Assembly: GCA_051252005.1 (NCBI GenBank)
Contig: JBPOEZ010000009.1
Span: forward strand, 47,737 to 111,736
Reading direction: 5' to 3'
DNA length: 64,000 bases
From: JACOMS01 sp051252005
GTDB lineage: Bacteria > Pseudomonadota > Alphaproteobacteria > Caulobacterales > Maricaulaceae
Shown here: positions 25,983 through 35,342 of the stretch, in pieces
Layout of the letters: each line of letters begins with the position of its first letter
How positions within the stretch are numbered: the first letter of the stretch is position 1
The notes under the pieces: model-generated
The model's database searches: none
Told to the model about the DNA's origin: nothing
Seen by the model: only the letters and a program-made list of their open reading frames with translations
Program-made: the position numbers and the translations under genes

Positions 25983-26546
25983 ATGTCAGTTTTGCTTATC
26001 ATTTTAGGTATCATTCTCGTTCTCGTCGTCATTCTGATCGGTATTTACAACCGATTGGTCGCGTTGCGCCAAACCTGTAACCAAGCTTGGTCTGACATTG
26101 AAGTGCAGCTTAAACAGCGTCAAGATCTTGTCCCGCAGCTTGTGAATACTGTTAAAGGTTACGCGGCCCATGAAAAAAGCACGTTCGAAGAAGTTGTCCG
26201 CGCGCGTCAACAGGCCGTATCAGCAGATACTGTTGAAGGCCAAGCCGCTGCGGAAGGGATGCTTACACAAGCTCTTGGCAAGTTGTTTGCTCTTGCAGAA
26301 GCTTATCCTGAACTCAAAGCCAATGAGAATTTCTTGCAGCTCCAAGACCAACTTGCAGATGTTGAGAACAAAATTGCCGCGTCGCGCCGGTTCTATAATA
26401 ATGCCGTACAAGAATATAATACAGGCATCGAACAATTCCCGGCCGTCTTGATTGCTGGCCCGTTCGGCTTCCAGTCACGTGAGTTCTTTGAAGCGCCTGA
26501 AGGCCGCGAAGCGCTCCAAACGCCGGTTGAGGTTGATTTTTCCTAG
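25983..26546 (+). CDS. lemA: LemA-family protein
   Basis: A 187-residue LemA protein: an N-terminal membrane anchor (residues 3-24), then YNRLVALRQTCNQAWSDIEV and QLKQRQDLVPQLVNTVKGYA, the signature of the family, and a four-helix coiled domain ending in FYNNAVQEYNTGIEQFPAVL. The function is not known precisely. It is followed after 19 bases by an M48 protease, a recurrent LemA partner. A 9-bp inverted repeat TAAAAATAG/CTATTTTTA (25936-25969) lies in the leader. Confidence 0.93.
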   Translation: MSVLLIILGIILVLVVILIGIYNRLVALRQTCNQAWSDIEVQLKQRQDLVPQLVNTVKGYAAHEKSTFEEVVRARQQAVSADTVEGQAAAEGMLTQALGKLFALAEAYPELKANENFLQLQDQLADVENKIAASRRFYNNAVQEYNTGIEQFPAVLIAGPFGFQSREFFEAPEGREALQTPVEVDFS

Positions 26547-26565
26547 CTAAAGGCGACTTGCAGCC

Positions 26566-27639
26566 ATGATGCAGGCTTACGGTTTAAAGTCACATATTTG
26601 GAACAATAATCTGCGGTGCATTTTGCTGCTCTTATTGTTCCCCGTGCTTCTACTGGCGCTTGCTTATGCCCTGATTTTATTATGGGCAGGATTCACCTCG
26701 GGCATGGGGCCAAGCGAAGGCTTTGCTTATGCCCTCGACACCATGCCGAAAGCCGCGCCTATTGCGCTTGGGGCGGCAGGGGGATGGTTCGCAGTGGCTT
26801 TTATGGGCCATAACGCCATGATTAACCTAGCGTCAGGGTCAAAATCCGTGACTCAGCGTGAAGAACCTCGGGCATATAATCTTCTGGAAAACCTCTGTAT
26901 TTCACGCGGCATTATTACGCCGAAACTTCGAATCATTGACACGCCGACTATGAATGCGTTCGCAAGCGGTCTACATGATAGTAATTATACGATCACTCTT
27001 ACGCGCGGTCTCATGGACGGGCTTGATGACGAAGAGCTTGAGGCCGTTATTGCCCATGAGCTGTCCCATGTGAAAAACCGTGATGTTAGATTGCTGATCA
27101 TTGCTGTGATTTTTGTCGGGATATTCTCGTTTTTCGGCGAAGGCGTCGTACGCGGTATGCTCCGTACAAACATTCCCCGTAGTGATACCCATAGGAGAAG
27201 CGGCGGCGGCAATGCGGGCGCGCTTATTCTTTTTGCTGTTCTGATTATTGCCGTTTCCTATTTTTTAGCCATTTTGATCCGATTTTCATTGTCCCGCAAG
27301 CGGGAATATATGGCTGATGCGGGGGCTGTTGAGTTGACGAAGAACCCCGATGCTATGATTAGGGCGCTTGAGAAAATTTCTGGCCGGGCGAACTTTAAGA
27401 ACATGCCGGCCGAGATCAAAGAAATGGCCTTTGAAAACCCTAGAATCGGGTTTGGCGGTGTGTTCGCGACACATCCCCCAATTGAAAAACGGATCGCGGC
27501 TCTAGAGAAGTTCGCAGGAGGGCGCTCCGGTACGGAAAGTCGTCCTGAACGCCGCCGCCCCTCTGATGATGACCACGCCGATGTTGCAAAAGCGCGTAAG
27601 CGAATTTTGCGTCCTGGGCCATGGACAACGCCGAAATGA
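26566..27639 (+). CDS. M48-family membrane zinc protease (HtpX-like)
   Basis: A 357-residue integral membrane metalloprotease. Two membrane segments lie near 20-45 and 63-80, the zinc motif HELSH is at 164-168 (VIAHELSHVKNRD), two more hydrophobic segments follow, and EYMADAGAVEL supplies the third ligand. The catalytic face is cytoplasmic in HtpX-type enzymes, which clear damaged membrane proteins. The C-terminus is a charged RPERRRPSDDD tail. It forms an operon with lemA, as in many bacteria. The upstream GTG/ATG choices are few; the ATG at 26566 is used. Confidence 0.9.
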   Translation: MMQAYGLKSHIWNNNLRCILLLLLFPVLLLALAYALILLWAGFTSGMGPSEGFAYALDTMPKAAPIALGAAGGWFAVAFMGHNAMINLASGSKSVTQREEPRAYNLLENLCISRGIITPKLRIIDTPTMNAFASGLHDSNYTITLTRGLMDGLDDEELEAVIAHELSHVKNRDVRLLIIAVIFVGIFSFFGEGVVRGMLRTNIPRSDTHRRSGGGNAGALILFAVLIIAVSYFLAILIRFSLSRKREYMADAGAVELTKNPDAMIRALEKISGRANFKNMPAEIKEMAFENPRIGFGGVFATHPPIEKRIAALEKFAGGRSGTESRPERRRPSDDDHADVAKARKRILRPGPWTTPK

Positions 27640-27678
27640 GTCGCTAAGCCTTATCGACAATCAATAAGGGAAAATCGC

Positions 27679-30561
27679 ATGACCAAACATTTACTTCTAT
27701 CCGCAGGTTTAGCGCTGGTTTTAGCCGCGTGTAACAATGCGAAAACTCCGGACAATAATAGTGCTTCTCAAGCTGAAATGGTTCTACCAGCAGGTTTTTC
27801 CTTTGTTGAAGAGGTGAAAAAAAACGGCGACGAGATCGCCATCCCCTATAAAAAATTCAAACTCGACAACGGTTTAACGGTGGTCTTGCATCAGGATAAA
27901 TCCGATCCGCTTGTCCACGTTGATGTGACCTATCACGTGGGGTCAGGGCGCGAAGATGTCGGTAAATCAGGCTTCGCTCATTTCTTTGAACATATGATGT
28001 TTCAAGGTTCCGAAAACGTCGCGGATGAGCAGCACTTTGGCTTGATTACAGAATCAGGTGGGACGCTTAACGGATCAACAAATTCAGACCGGACGAACTA
28101 TTACGAAACCGTGCCGTCGAATCAACTTGAAAAAATGCTCTGGCTTGAAGCGGACCGTATGGGATATTTTCTCGATGCTGTGACGCAAAAGAAGTTTGAA
28201 GTGCAGCGCGAGACAGTAAAAAATGAACGCGGCCAGAATTATGACAACCGGCCATATGGCCTTCTTCGCGAGCGCGTGGGGGAAGCCATGTTTCCAGAGG
28301 GACATCCTTATTCATGGTCTACGATTGGCTATCTCGAAGATCTTGACCGGGCCAACGTTAATGACTTGAAAAAGTTCTTCCTGCGTTGGTACGGCCCAAA
28401 CAACGCCGTACTTACGATTGGCGGTGATCTTGACGAGGCGGAAACGCTAGCTTGGGTTAAAAAGTATTTCGGATCAATTCCTGCAGGACCAGACGTTGAC
28501 GCCCCAGTGTTTGAGCCTGTCACGCTTGACAAAGACCGCTACATTTCCATGGAAGACAATGTCGCTATACCGCTCGTGTATATGGCATGGCCTACGGTTC
28601 ATGTGAATCATCCCGACGAAGCGCCGCTCGATGTTTTGATGTCTATTTTAGGTAGCGGGAAAACCTCTCTGCTCTATAAAAACCTAGAGAAAGATGGTCT
28701 TGCTGTACAGACGTCTGCCGGACATGGTTGCCGGGAACTTAGCTGTGAGTTTACACTTCTCGCCCTTCCAAACCCTGCCAAAGGGACAACGTTGGCTGAA
28801 ATTGAAAGCAAACTAAGGGGCTCTTTAACAGAATTTGAAACCCGCGGCGTCGAAGATGATGACTTAACGCGTGTCAAAGCCGGTATCGTTTCAGGCATGA
28901 TTTACGGCCTTGAAAGTGTTTCCGGTAAGGTGTCGCAGCTCGCCTCTTATGAAACGTTTCGTAGTAACCCCAATGGTATCAATGATGATATTGAGCGCTA
29001 CGAAAATGTGTCCAAAGAAGACGTCATGCGGGTTTATGAAACCTATATTAAAAGCAAGCCCGCTGTTATTATGAGCATTGTTCCTAAAGGACAGGGCGAT
29101 AGCGTTGCCGCAGCAGACACTTGGGATCGTTATACACGCAACATTCCTGCTGAAACACATGCCGCAGATTTCGCTTGGACGGCGCCGGAAGATGACTTTG
29201 ATCGCAGTGTCATCCCGCCAGCAGGGGCGAACCCAACGATTAAAGTGCCGCCAGTTTACTCGGGCAAGCTTGGCAACGGTATGAAGGTTCTTGGAGCCGT
29301 CAATCACGAAACGCCGACCACTACGATCAGCGTTCGGATCGCAACCGGCCAAGGACACGAAACCATCGAGACCTTGGGTTTGTCATCGATGATGACGAGC
29401 ATGCTGGACGAAGCGACAACGGCGTCTACGTCTGAAGAACTATCCAATCGGCTCGATAAGCTCGGATCCTCTGTTTCGTTTAGCAGCGGCGATACGGCGA
29501 TCATTATGCGCGTCCGATCTTTGACTGAAAACATTGATGAGACCATAGCGATCGCGGCTGAAAAGCTCCTTAAGCCTAAGTTCGATCAAGTGGATTTTGA
29601 CCGCGTTCAGGCCAACACATTGCAAGGTATTAAGTCCGCAAAGAAACAAGCTAGCGGCGTAGCGACAACTGCGTTTAATCGCCGGATATTCGGTGATGAT
29701 AATGCCTTCACGTATGGGAGCGCTGGCACGGAAGAGAGCGTCTCTGCTCTGACCTTGGATGACGTCAAAAAATTCTACGAAGATCATATGTCCGCCTCTA
29801 TCGCGAGCGTTATCGCTGTAAGTGATCTGGGCGAGGGCAAAATGACAAAAGCTTTAGCGCCGTTATCTGCGTTAAAAACCAAACCTGTATCGCCCATGCA
29901 AGTAAAGGCGTTCCCTGAAATTGACGGAACTGTCCTCTATTTCTTGGATAAGCCCGGCGCGGCGCAGTCTGAAATTCGGATCGGAAAACGGGCTTTGCCT
30001 TTTGACGCAACGGGTGAATATTACCGTGCGGGTTTGATGAATTACGTTCTTGGCGGCGCGTTTAACAGCCGGATTAACCTGAACCTACGGGAAGATAAGG
30101 GCTATACCTATGGCGCGCGGTCATTCTTTAGCGCGTCTACGCAGCCTCGCGGCTATTACCGTGCCAGCGCAGGGGTTCGCAGCGATGCGACTGCCGCATC
30201 GATTACGGAGTTTGTCAAAGAAATATCGGCTTACCAAAAAGACGGTATCACAGAGAAAGAACTCGCCTTTACCAAAAGCGCGATTGGTCAGCGTGACGCG
30301 CGGGCCTATGAGACGCCAAGCCAGAAACTTGGCTTCCTCTCTAATATGATGGTTTATGATTTGAAGCCGTCTTTTGTGGATGAGCAAAACACAATCCTAG
30401 CCAATATTACAAAAGCCGAAATCGACGGCTTGGCCGCGAAACATCTTAAAATGTACGAGATGATCATGGTTGTTGTTGGTGATAAAGCAAAGCTCATGGA
30501 TGAGGTGAAAGCCCTTGGTTATCCAGTTGTCGAACTGGACGAAGACGGAAATCTTAAGTAA
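27679..30561 (+). CDS. M16-family zinc peptidase lipoprotein (pitrilysin-type, two domains)
   Basis: A 960-residue exported peptidase. The signal ends in a lipobox (LAAC, Cys18). The inverted zinc motif HFFEH is at His101-Glu104-His105, with the distal Glu in TVKNERGQNYDNRP. A second, catalytically silent M16 half starts near residue 520 (KLGNGMKVLGAVNHETP) and includes RINLNLREDKGYTYGARSFF, the conserved M16 C-terminal substrate-binding block. It would degrade peptides in the periplasm. The gene is preceded by AAGGGAAA and follows the M48 protease after 39 bases, then is followed by the methionine-sulfoxide reductase gene after 11. Confidence 0.92.
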   Translation: MTKHLLLSAGLALVLAACNNAKTPDNNSASQAEMVLPAGFSFVEEVKKNGDEIAIPYKKFKLDNGLTVVLHQDKSDPLVHVDVTYHVGSGREDVGKSGFAHFFEHMMFQGSENVADEQHFGLITESGGTLNGSTNSDRTNYYETVPSNQLEKMLWLEADRMGYFLDAVTQKKFEVQRETVKNERGQNYDNRPYGLLRERVGEAMFPEGHPYSWSTIGYLEDLDRANVNDLKKFFLRWYGPNNAVLTIGGDLDEAETLAWVKKYFGSIPAGPDVDAPVFEPVTLDKDRYISMEDNVAIPLVYMAWPTVHVNHPDEAPLDVLMSILGSGKTSLLYKNLEKDGLAVQTSAGHGCRELSCEFTLLALPNPAKGTTLAEIESKLRGSLTEFETRGVEDDDLTRVKAGIVSGMIYGLESVSGKVSQLASYETFRSNPNGINDDIERYENVSKEDVMRVYETYIKSKPAVIMSIVPKGQGDSVAAADTWDRYTRNIPAETHAADFAWTAPEDDFDRSVIPPAGANPTIKVPPVYSGKLGNGMKVLGAVNHETPTTTISVRIATGQGHETIETLGLSSMMTSMLDEATTASTSEELSNRLDKLGSSVSFSSGDTAIIMRVRSLTENIDETIAIAAEKLLKPKFDQVDFDRVQANTLQGIKSAKKQASGVATTAFNRRIFGDDNAFTYGSAGTEESVSALTLDDVKKFYEDHMSASIASVIAVSDLGEGKMTKALAPLSALKTKPVSPMQVKAFPEIDGTVLYFLDKPGAAQSEIRIGKRALPFDATGEYYRAGLMNYVLGGAFNSRINLNLREDKGYTYGARSFFSASTQPRGYYRASAGVRSDATAASITEFVKEISAYQKDGITEKELAFTKSAIGQRDARAYETPSQKLGFLSNMMVYDLKPSFVDEQNTILANITKAEIDGLAAKHLKMYEMIMVVVGDKAKLMDEVKALGYPVVELDEDGNLK

Positions 30562-30572
30562 TAGGCGGTTTT

Positions 30573-31034
30573 GTGGAAAAGCTAGAGATTTACAAAGAAG
30601 CGGCGCAGCAAATCGCGGCGGTCAATGAGGGCGAGGGCAATGAATTGGCCCGGCTTTCAACCGCCGTCTGTCTGTTGCATCACGCCTTTGATGATTTCTT
30701 TTGGACGGGGTTCTATATGGTAGACCCTTTGAAACCGGACGAGCTTATCGTCGGGCCGTACCAAGGCACATTAGGCTGTCTTCGCATACCTTTTGGAAGA
30801 GGTGTTTGCGGGGCCAGCGCACTGCGAAAAGAAACGGTTATTGTCAAAGACGTTCACGAATTCCCAGGACACATTGCTTGTGATAGCCGGTCCAATTCAG
30901 AGATCGTCGTACCGGTTCTGCGTAAAGACGGCAGCCTCGCCGCCGTCCTTGATGTTGATTCGGAAAAATTCGGCACATTTGACGAGGTCGATAAGCAGGC
31001 GCTTGAAGCTATTTGTGTGGGCTTACTACCTTGA
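30573..31034 (+). CDS. msrC: Free methionine-(R)-sulfoxide reductase, GAF-domain protein
   Basis: A 153-residue GAF-fold reductase of the YebR/fRMsr family. GPYQGTLGCLRIPFGRGVCG carries Cys69 and Cys79, and HIACDSRSNSEIVVP carries Cys103, matching the three functional cysteines of E. coli fRMsr (84, 94, 118). It repairs oxidised free methionine using thioredoxin. A GTG start is used. It follows the M16 gene by 11 bases and probably shares its transcript. Confidence 0.93.
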   Translation: MEKLEIYKEAAQQIAAVNEGEGNELARLSTAVCLLHHAFDDFFWTGFYMVDPLKPDELIVGPYQGTLGCLRIPFGRGVCGASALRKETVIVKDVHEFPGHIACDSRSNSEIVVPVLRKDGSLAAVLDVDSEKFGTFDEVDKQALEAICVGLLP

Positions 31035-31083
31035 CCCAGGAAAGCCTTTTAGGGCGGAGTTGGCTTTCTAAGGTATAGAGGTT

Positions 31084-31545
31084 TCACTCAACGACTTCTG
31101 CCTTCTCTTGATAGTACGAAACTATCTCAACAATAAAGGTTGCGAGCCCGAAGCCTGCGACGCCCACGCCCCACCAAACGGCAGGCAGAAGCATCGCATA
31201 GCCCTCAACCCTGTCGCTCAGGCTAATTCCTGTGAATACGAGCAAGCCGAAAAAGTAGCTAGCCAGATTAATAAGTAGGCCGAGGCGAAGCGCATCTTTG
31301 ATTTTTGTTCTCTTATTTTGAGCTGTTGTCTTGGCTTCAGTTCGCGCATCAAAGGTCAATGCAATGACGTCCACATTAAAGGCTGCCGCCAAAGCCATGA
31401 CAGATTCGCGAGACGCTCCATCTCCATTTTCTATCCGCTGTACGGTTCTAAGGCTAAGGTTCGCCGCCTCGGCAAGGTGCTCCTGCGACCAGCTTCTCTC
31501 TAGGCGCCAACGCTTTATTTTTACTGCGTCAGGGTTGATTTGCAT
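31084..31545 (-). CDS. XRE-family transcriptional regulator with C-terminal membrane segments
   Basis: A 153-residue protein. Residues 8-62 form an XRE helix-turn-helix (WSQEHLAEAANLSLRTVQRIENGDGASRES). After a charged linker, two hydrophobic segments near 90-110 and 118-140 resemble the 2TM domain seen in other membrane-tethered HTH proteins. This suggests a membrane-bound sensor-regulator; the signal is unknown. GGAG six bases before the ATG supports the start. It faces the msrC gene convergently. Confidence 0.85.
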   Translation of the reverse strand: MQINPDAVKIKRWRLERSWSQEHLAEAANLSLRTVQRIENGDGASRESVMALAAAFNVDVIALTFDARTEAKTTAQNKRTKIKDALRLGLLINLASYFFGLLVFTGISLSDRVEGYAMLLPAVWWGVGVAGFGLATFIVEIVSYYQEKAEVVE

Positions 31546-31721
31546 GTCTATCTCCTAAGTCATGTTAAATGTTGACCTTTAAGAACGTATAATAAAATTA
31601 GACGCGACCAACGTCAGGGCCATGACAGACATGTGCCATTGGAGCGTCAGGCACATGCCACAATACTGTAGTCGCAACATAGACTGCAAATGTTGCCTTC
31701 ACTGTTGCGTTCGTGAAATAG

Positions 31722-31748
31722 TTAACCAAGGCAGTGCGCCTTGGTTAA
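31722..31748 (-). terminator. Hairpin after AMP nucleosidase
   Basis: TTAACCAAGGC (31722-31732) and GCCTTGGTTAA (31738-31748) are a perfect 11-bp inverted repeat with a five-base loop, 9 bases past the amn stop. No long T-run follows on the minus strand, so termination efficiency is uncertain. Confidence 0.6.
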
Positions 31749-31756
31749 ACGCTAGG

Positions 31757-33223
31757 CTACCTGAAATAAGGTTCGTCAAAGCTGCGAAGCTTGCGTGAGT
31801 GTAGTGTACCGTTGGTGGCCTCTATACGGAGTAACTCAATCGCGCGAAGCCCGACTTTAAGATGCTGGCTGATCCGTTCTTCGTAAAACGCATCCGCCAT
31901 GCCAGGAAGTTTAAGCTCGCCGTGAAGCGGTCGGTCAGAGACGCACAATAATGTGCCGTAAGGGATCCTGTAGCGATACCCATTAGCCGCGATGGTTGCC
32001 GATTCCATATCAATGGCGATAGCGCGGGCTTTGTTTAGCGCGACGGCGTTTGCTTCAAACCGCAACTCCCAGTTTCGGTCACTGGTTGTTACGACGGTTC
32101 CTGTTCTAAGATGATCTTTCACGCGATCTTCGTCGACATTGGAGACTTCCCGCACAGCCTTCATCATCGCGACTTGTACTTCAGCAATGGTTGGAAGCGG
32201 TACGCTCGGGGGTAGCACATCATCTAAGACGCCGTCATCGCGGACGTAGGCGTGAGCCAGAACGTAATCGCCAAGGCGCTGAGTGAGCCGCAAGCCGCCG
32301 CAATGCCCGATCATGAGCCAGACGTGGGGACGGAGAACCGCTAGGTGGTCCGTGATAGTCTTGGCATTAGACGGGCCAACGCCGATGTTCACAAGCGTGA
32401 TGCCTTTATTGTCATCGTTTGTAAGGTGATAAGCTGGCATTTGCGGTAGCTTCGTAAGCTCCGGCATATCGCATGGGCAGCCTTTCGTGTGGATGCGGTT
32501 GCCCGGCTCGACGAAGGCATTGGCCTTTCCGGCTTCAACTTGGGCTAAACCGTGAGCTTTAAACTCGTCCACATATCTCTGATAATTCGTAAACAGAATG
32601 AATTTCTGAAAATGCTCCGCGCTCGTATTAGTATAATGCCGCAAGCGTTGCAGTGAGTAATCGACTCGTTCCGCTGTGAACAGTGACAAGGGCAGGGGGC
32701 CTTCCCGTTTCAGAAGTAGGTTGCCATCGACAATGTCATCATTGGTCGTCAGTAAGTTTGGGGCGTGGAAAAATCGCTGAAGGTTGGCCTTGTGCTCTTG
32801 CGTAATCTGGGCGTGAACAGCTTCGAGCGCAAAAGGTAGCGGAATCGGTGTGCGCGAATCGCCTACATAAATTTCTGCGGCGTAAAGATTTTTAACGCGC
32901 TCCAATTGCCCAATTAGATAATCTTTAAACACCGCAGGGTGGGTAATCGACATTCCGCTTATTGAATGCTGATTCGTGCGCCCTAGTGTGAGCTCACTGG
33001 TTAATGTGGTCTGTTGGGGCGGGATAATCACGCAAACATAAGGGTAAAGCGGAGCTGGAGCTGTATCCGTGACTTCGCCGTCACGTGAAAATGCGTCGAA
33101 TCGGGCTTCCATCCGCTCGATCGCGTCATTGTAAAGGTAGAGCAAATTGTCAACAGCTTCTTCGGCCGTTTGAAAAGGCCTTAAATTGTCAGCGGGGACG
33201 TCTTTGAGTAAGGGGTTTGTAAT
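31757..33223 (-). CDS. amn: AMP nucleosidase, apparent ATT start
   Basis: AMP nucleosidase splits AMP into adenine and ribose 5-phosphate. NITLVNIGVG-like ITLVNIGVGPSNAKTITDHL, HVWLMIGHCGGLR, VVTTSDRNWELRFEA, AIDMESATIAANGYR and SDRPLHGELKLPG match the E. coli enzyme closely. The longest frame from a standard codon starts at TTG 33145, but the conserved N-terminal helix (FQTAEEAVDNLLYLYNDAIE) begins upstream. Extending in frame, the only codon with a proper ribosome site is ATT at 33223, preceded by AGGAG at 7 bases; no ATG, GTG or TTG occurs between it and the upstream stop. From ATT the protein has 488 residues, as in E. coli (484). Confidence 0.93.
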   Translation of the reverse strand: MTNPLLKDVPADNLRPFQTAEEAVDNLLYLYNDAIERMEARFDAFSRDGEVTDTAPAPLYPYVCVIIPPQQTTLTSELTLGRTNQHSISGMSITHPAVFKDYLIGQLERVKNLYAAEIYVGDSRTPIPLPFALEAVHAQITQEHKANLQRFFHAPNLLTTNDDIVDGNLLLKREGPLPLSLFTAERVDYSLQRLRHYTNTSAEHFQKFILFTNYQRYVDEFKAHGLAQVEAGKANAFVEPGNRIHTKGCPCDMPELTKLPQMPAYHLTNDDNKGITLVNIGVGPSNAKTITDHLAVLRPHVWLMIGHCGGLRLTQRLGDYVLAHAYVRDDGVLDDVLPPSVPLPTIAEVQVAMMKAVREVSNVDEDRVKDHLRTGTVVTTSDRNWELRFEANAVALNKARAIAIDMESATIAANGYRYRIPYGTLLCVSDRPLHGELKLPGMADAFYEERISQHLKVGLRAIELLRIEATNGTLHSRKLRSFDEPYFR

Positions 33224-33610
33224 GTCGGATCTCCTAAGGTTATTATAGTCAAAAAGTGTGGTGTAATATGGGTTTAAGCCCCATTCTACTGAGAATTAGC
33301 TGTGCGATGCGCTCAACATTGAACTTTATTACGGCAAGGGAGCCGCAATATGAATTTGGGAGCCTCATCGACGTACTTCGTGTGATCGTCACAGTGATAA
33401 GAAGGGGAGTTTTAGTCTGTAAAACTGGCGCATTTTCGTTGTGAACTGCAGTTTGTATGACGCTGTCTAAAACTTTAATCATGTCGACTTATATAGACAA
33501 GTTTTTGATGTGCCAAGAGCAAAGAAAAAAGTCGAAAATTCATACAAAAAGATCGTTGACGGGGATAGGGCTTGCGGCTACATAGCGCCCCTCGCTGAGA
33601 GAAATCAAAA
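33224..33610. other. Intergenic region upstream of amn and tRNA-Asp
   Basis: 387 bases between divergent units. It holds the tRNA-Asp promoter (separate entry) and must contain the leftward amn promoter, which I could not place. Short frames on both strands (33249-33482, 33256-33444) have no recognisable motifs or ribosome sites and are not annotated. Confidence 0.4.
33556..33584 (+). promoter_or_regulatory. Sigma-70 promoter of tRNA-Asp
   Basis: TTGACG (33556-33561) and TACATA (33579-33584) with an optimal 17-base spacer; the tRNA starts 26 bases after the -10. Confidence 0.65.
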
Positions 33611-33682
<72 letters not shown>

Positions 33683-33687
<5 letters not shown>

Positions 33688-33707
33688 TTTCTTTTTTAGA
33701 AATGGCG
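33683..33707 (+). terminator. tRNA-Asp terminator that reuses the tRNA 3' end
   Basis: CGCCATTTCT (33683-33692) pairs perfectly with AGAAATGGCG (33698-33707) around TTTTT. The left arm includes the encoded CCA, so the hairpin competes with the acceptor stem until processing. Confidence 0.6.
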
Positions 33708-33818
33708 TTGTTACAATACTTACTCATTTTTGACTGTCTTTATGATATCAAAAATGATTGCCTTCATTTCTCCTTATCTTAGACATGTTTTTAATCATTC
33801 TGCACGCTATGATGCGTT

Positions 33819-35330
33819 ATGGTGTTTACCCCTCACATGCGCGTGAAAAACATTCCTATGCCTCGCGTTTCTATAAATGCAGGTCTGTGGTGCCTTTTGC
33901 TTACCATCTATGGAGCCTGTGCGAGCCGCCCAGTAGAATGGATAGTGAGCGAAGTGGGCGTACTATCATGGAGACTAATCGGGCTAGGTTTTTTTGTCTT
34001 GCTCATCGGGAGTATGTGGCGATTAGGACGGCCCAGTCGTCTGGTAGCTTTTTGGCCGCTAGTTTTGATTTTGGCTTGCGCGGCGGGGTCAATTTGGACT
34101 TATCCCTTACTCCAACAATTAAGCGCAAGCTTTGCTTTAATGGGGCTTTACGGGTTTGCCGCAGGGCTCGCTCGCATGACGTCAGGGCTTTGGCGGAAAG
34201 GTCTCTTAATTGCGGCTCTAAGTGCGCTGGCTTTGCCGTTTGCGCTTGTCCCGGGAACAGGGGCGGGGTTTTATCTGAGACTGCTTACGGCGGACGCCGC
34301 TGCGGGATTGCTTGAAGTCATGGGGCACGCATCGCTTGGCGCGCATGATGTTCTCATTTTCGACAATGGAATTGCCCAAGTTGATATACCGTGCAGCGGA
34401 CTGAAAAGCCTTTTCACGGGGACAGGGTTCTTTCTCGCTTTAAGCCTCGTTTGGAGGCGGTATGTCTCGGTGAAATGGATCTTAGCTTACGCCGTTTTTG
34501 TCGGGCTTTTGCTCGTGGCTAATACGGTTCGCGTGACGCTCTTAATTTGGATTTCTGAAATCATGCAAGCCCGCGCGCTCGCCGAAACTATTCACACGCC
34601 GATTGGGTTGGTTCTGTTCGCCTTTGTTTGCATCGCGGGTATTGTCATGCTGCGTATGGTTCCTGCGTTTGATGTGCTGGAAACTAAACAAAACGTCAGC
34701 TTAGGCGCGAATCACCGAGCATTGATATTATCATGCGCGGCCATAACGGCACTTGGCGGAATGGCCGTGTATAAACCTGCTCCGCTAGAAGCGAATATGA
34801 CGGCACTGACTCTACCGCAAGATATTCAGGTGAATATTGTGCCTTTAACGCCTACGGAGACGCGGTTCTTTGCGGCGCGTGAACTTACGCAGGCACACAA
34901 ATGGATGTTTAGCTATAAAGGTCTCTCTGGTTCCATGCTCGTGGTGCGGAGTAGCGCAGCAAACGGACTGCACGCACCAGAAGTGTGCCTCCTTGGCAAC
35001 GGCATCAGCGTACAATCAATGGAAACTCGGAGCCTTGGCGTAGGAGACGGCGCGCCGCGAAACTACCGCTGGCTGACGGTCGATGATAACCGCCGGAACG
35101 CTCTATATTGGATGCAAAACGACGATTTTGTGACGGATGACTTTGGGAAGCGCTTGTCAAAATATACCTTAGAGAATCGCCGCGAATGGACAATGGTCAC
35201 ACTTTTGATGGATCGCCGCCTTAATCAAACCTCAAAACTGGGCGAAGCCTTAGATGATGAGGCGGCTGTATCAGATCTCATGACAAAAATTCAGGCCCAT
35301 TTCGGTGCTAACATTGATGACGATGTATGA
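33819..35330 (+). CDS. Exosortase with C-terminal EpsI-like domain
   Basis: A 503-residue protein with eight or so membrane segments in residues 20-285 and a soluble C-terminal domain. The exosortase catalytic triad is visible: Cys192 in PCSGLKSLFTG, Arg238 in NTVRVTLL, and His259 in IHTPIG. The C-terminal 200 residues resemble DUF3485/EpsI, with HAPEVCLLGNG as its 'PE.C' motif. Exosortases cut C-terminal PEP-CTERM-type signals at the membrane and transfer the protein onward. The immediately following gene encodes a protein with just such a VPEP tail, so this is probably a dedicated enzyme-substrate pair (XrtO-like). Start alternatives are ATG 33837 and 33858; none has a strong ribosome site. 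Confidence 0.88.
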   Translation: MVFTPHMRVKNIPMPRVSINAGLWCLLLTIYGACASRPVEWIVSEVGVLSWRLIGLGFFVLLIGSMWRLGRPSRLVAFWPLVLILACAAGSIWTYPLLQQLSASFALMGLYGFAAGLARMTSGLWRKGLLIAALSALALPFALVPGTGAGFYLRLLTADAAAGLLEVMGHASLGAHDVLIFDNGIAQVDIPCSGLKSLFTGTGFFLALSLVWRRYVSVKWILAYAVFVGLLLVANTVRVTLLIWISEIMQARALAETIHTPIGLVLFAFVCIAGIVMLRMVPAFDVLETKQNVSLGANHRALILSCAAITALGGMAVYKPAPLEANMTALTLPQDIQVNIVPLTPTETRFFAARELTQAHKWMFSYKGLSGSMLVVRSSAANGLHAPEVCLLGNGISVQSMETRSLGVGDGAPRNYRWLTVDDNRRNALYWMQNDDFVTDDFGKRLSKYTLENRREWTMVTLLMDRRLNQTSKLGEALDDEAAVSDLMTKIQAHFGANIDDDV

Positions 35331-35342
35331 CGGAGACATATA

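Noticed and set aside
33249..33482. 77-codon reverse frame upstream of amn
   Set aside because: No recognisable features and it occupies the expected amn promoter region.
33758..34315. 185-codon frame overlapping the exosortase start
   Set aside because: It is in another frame of the exosortase gene, which has clear catalytic motifs and membrane segments; the overlapping frame has none.
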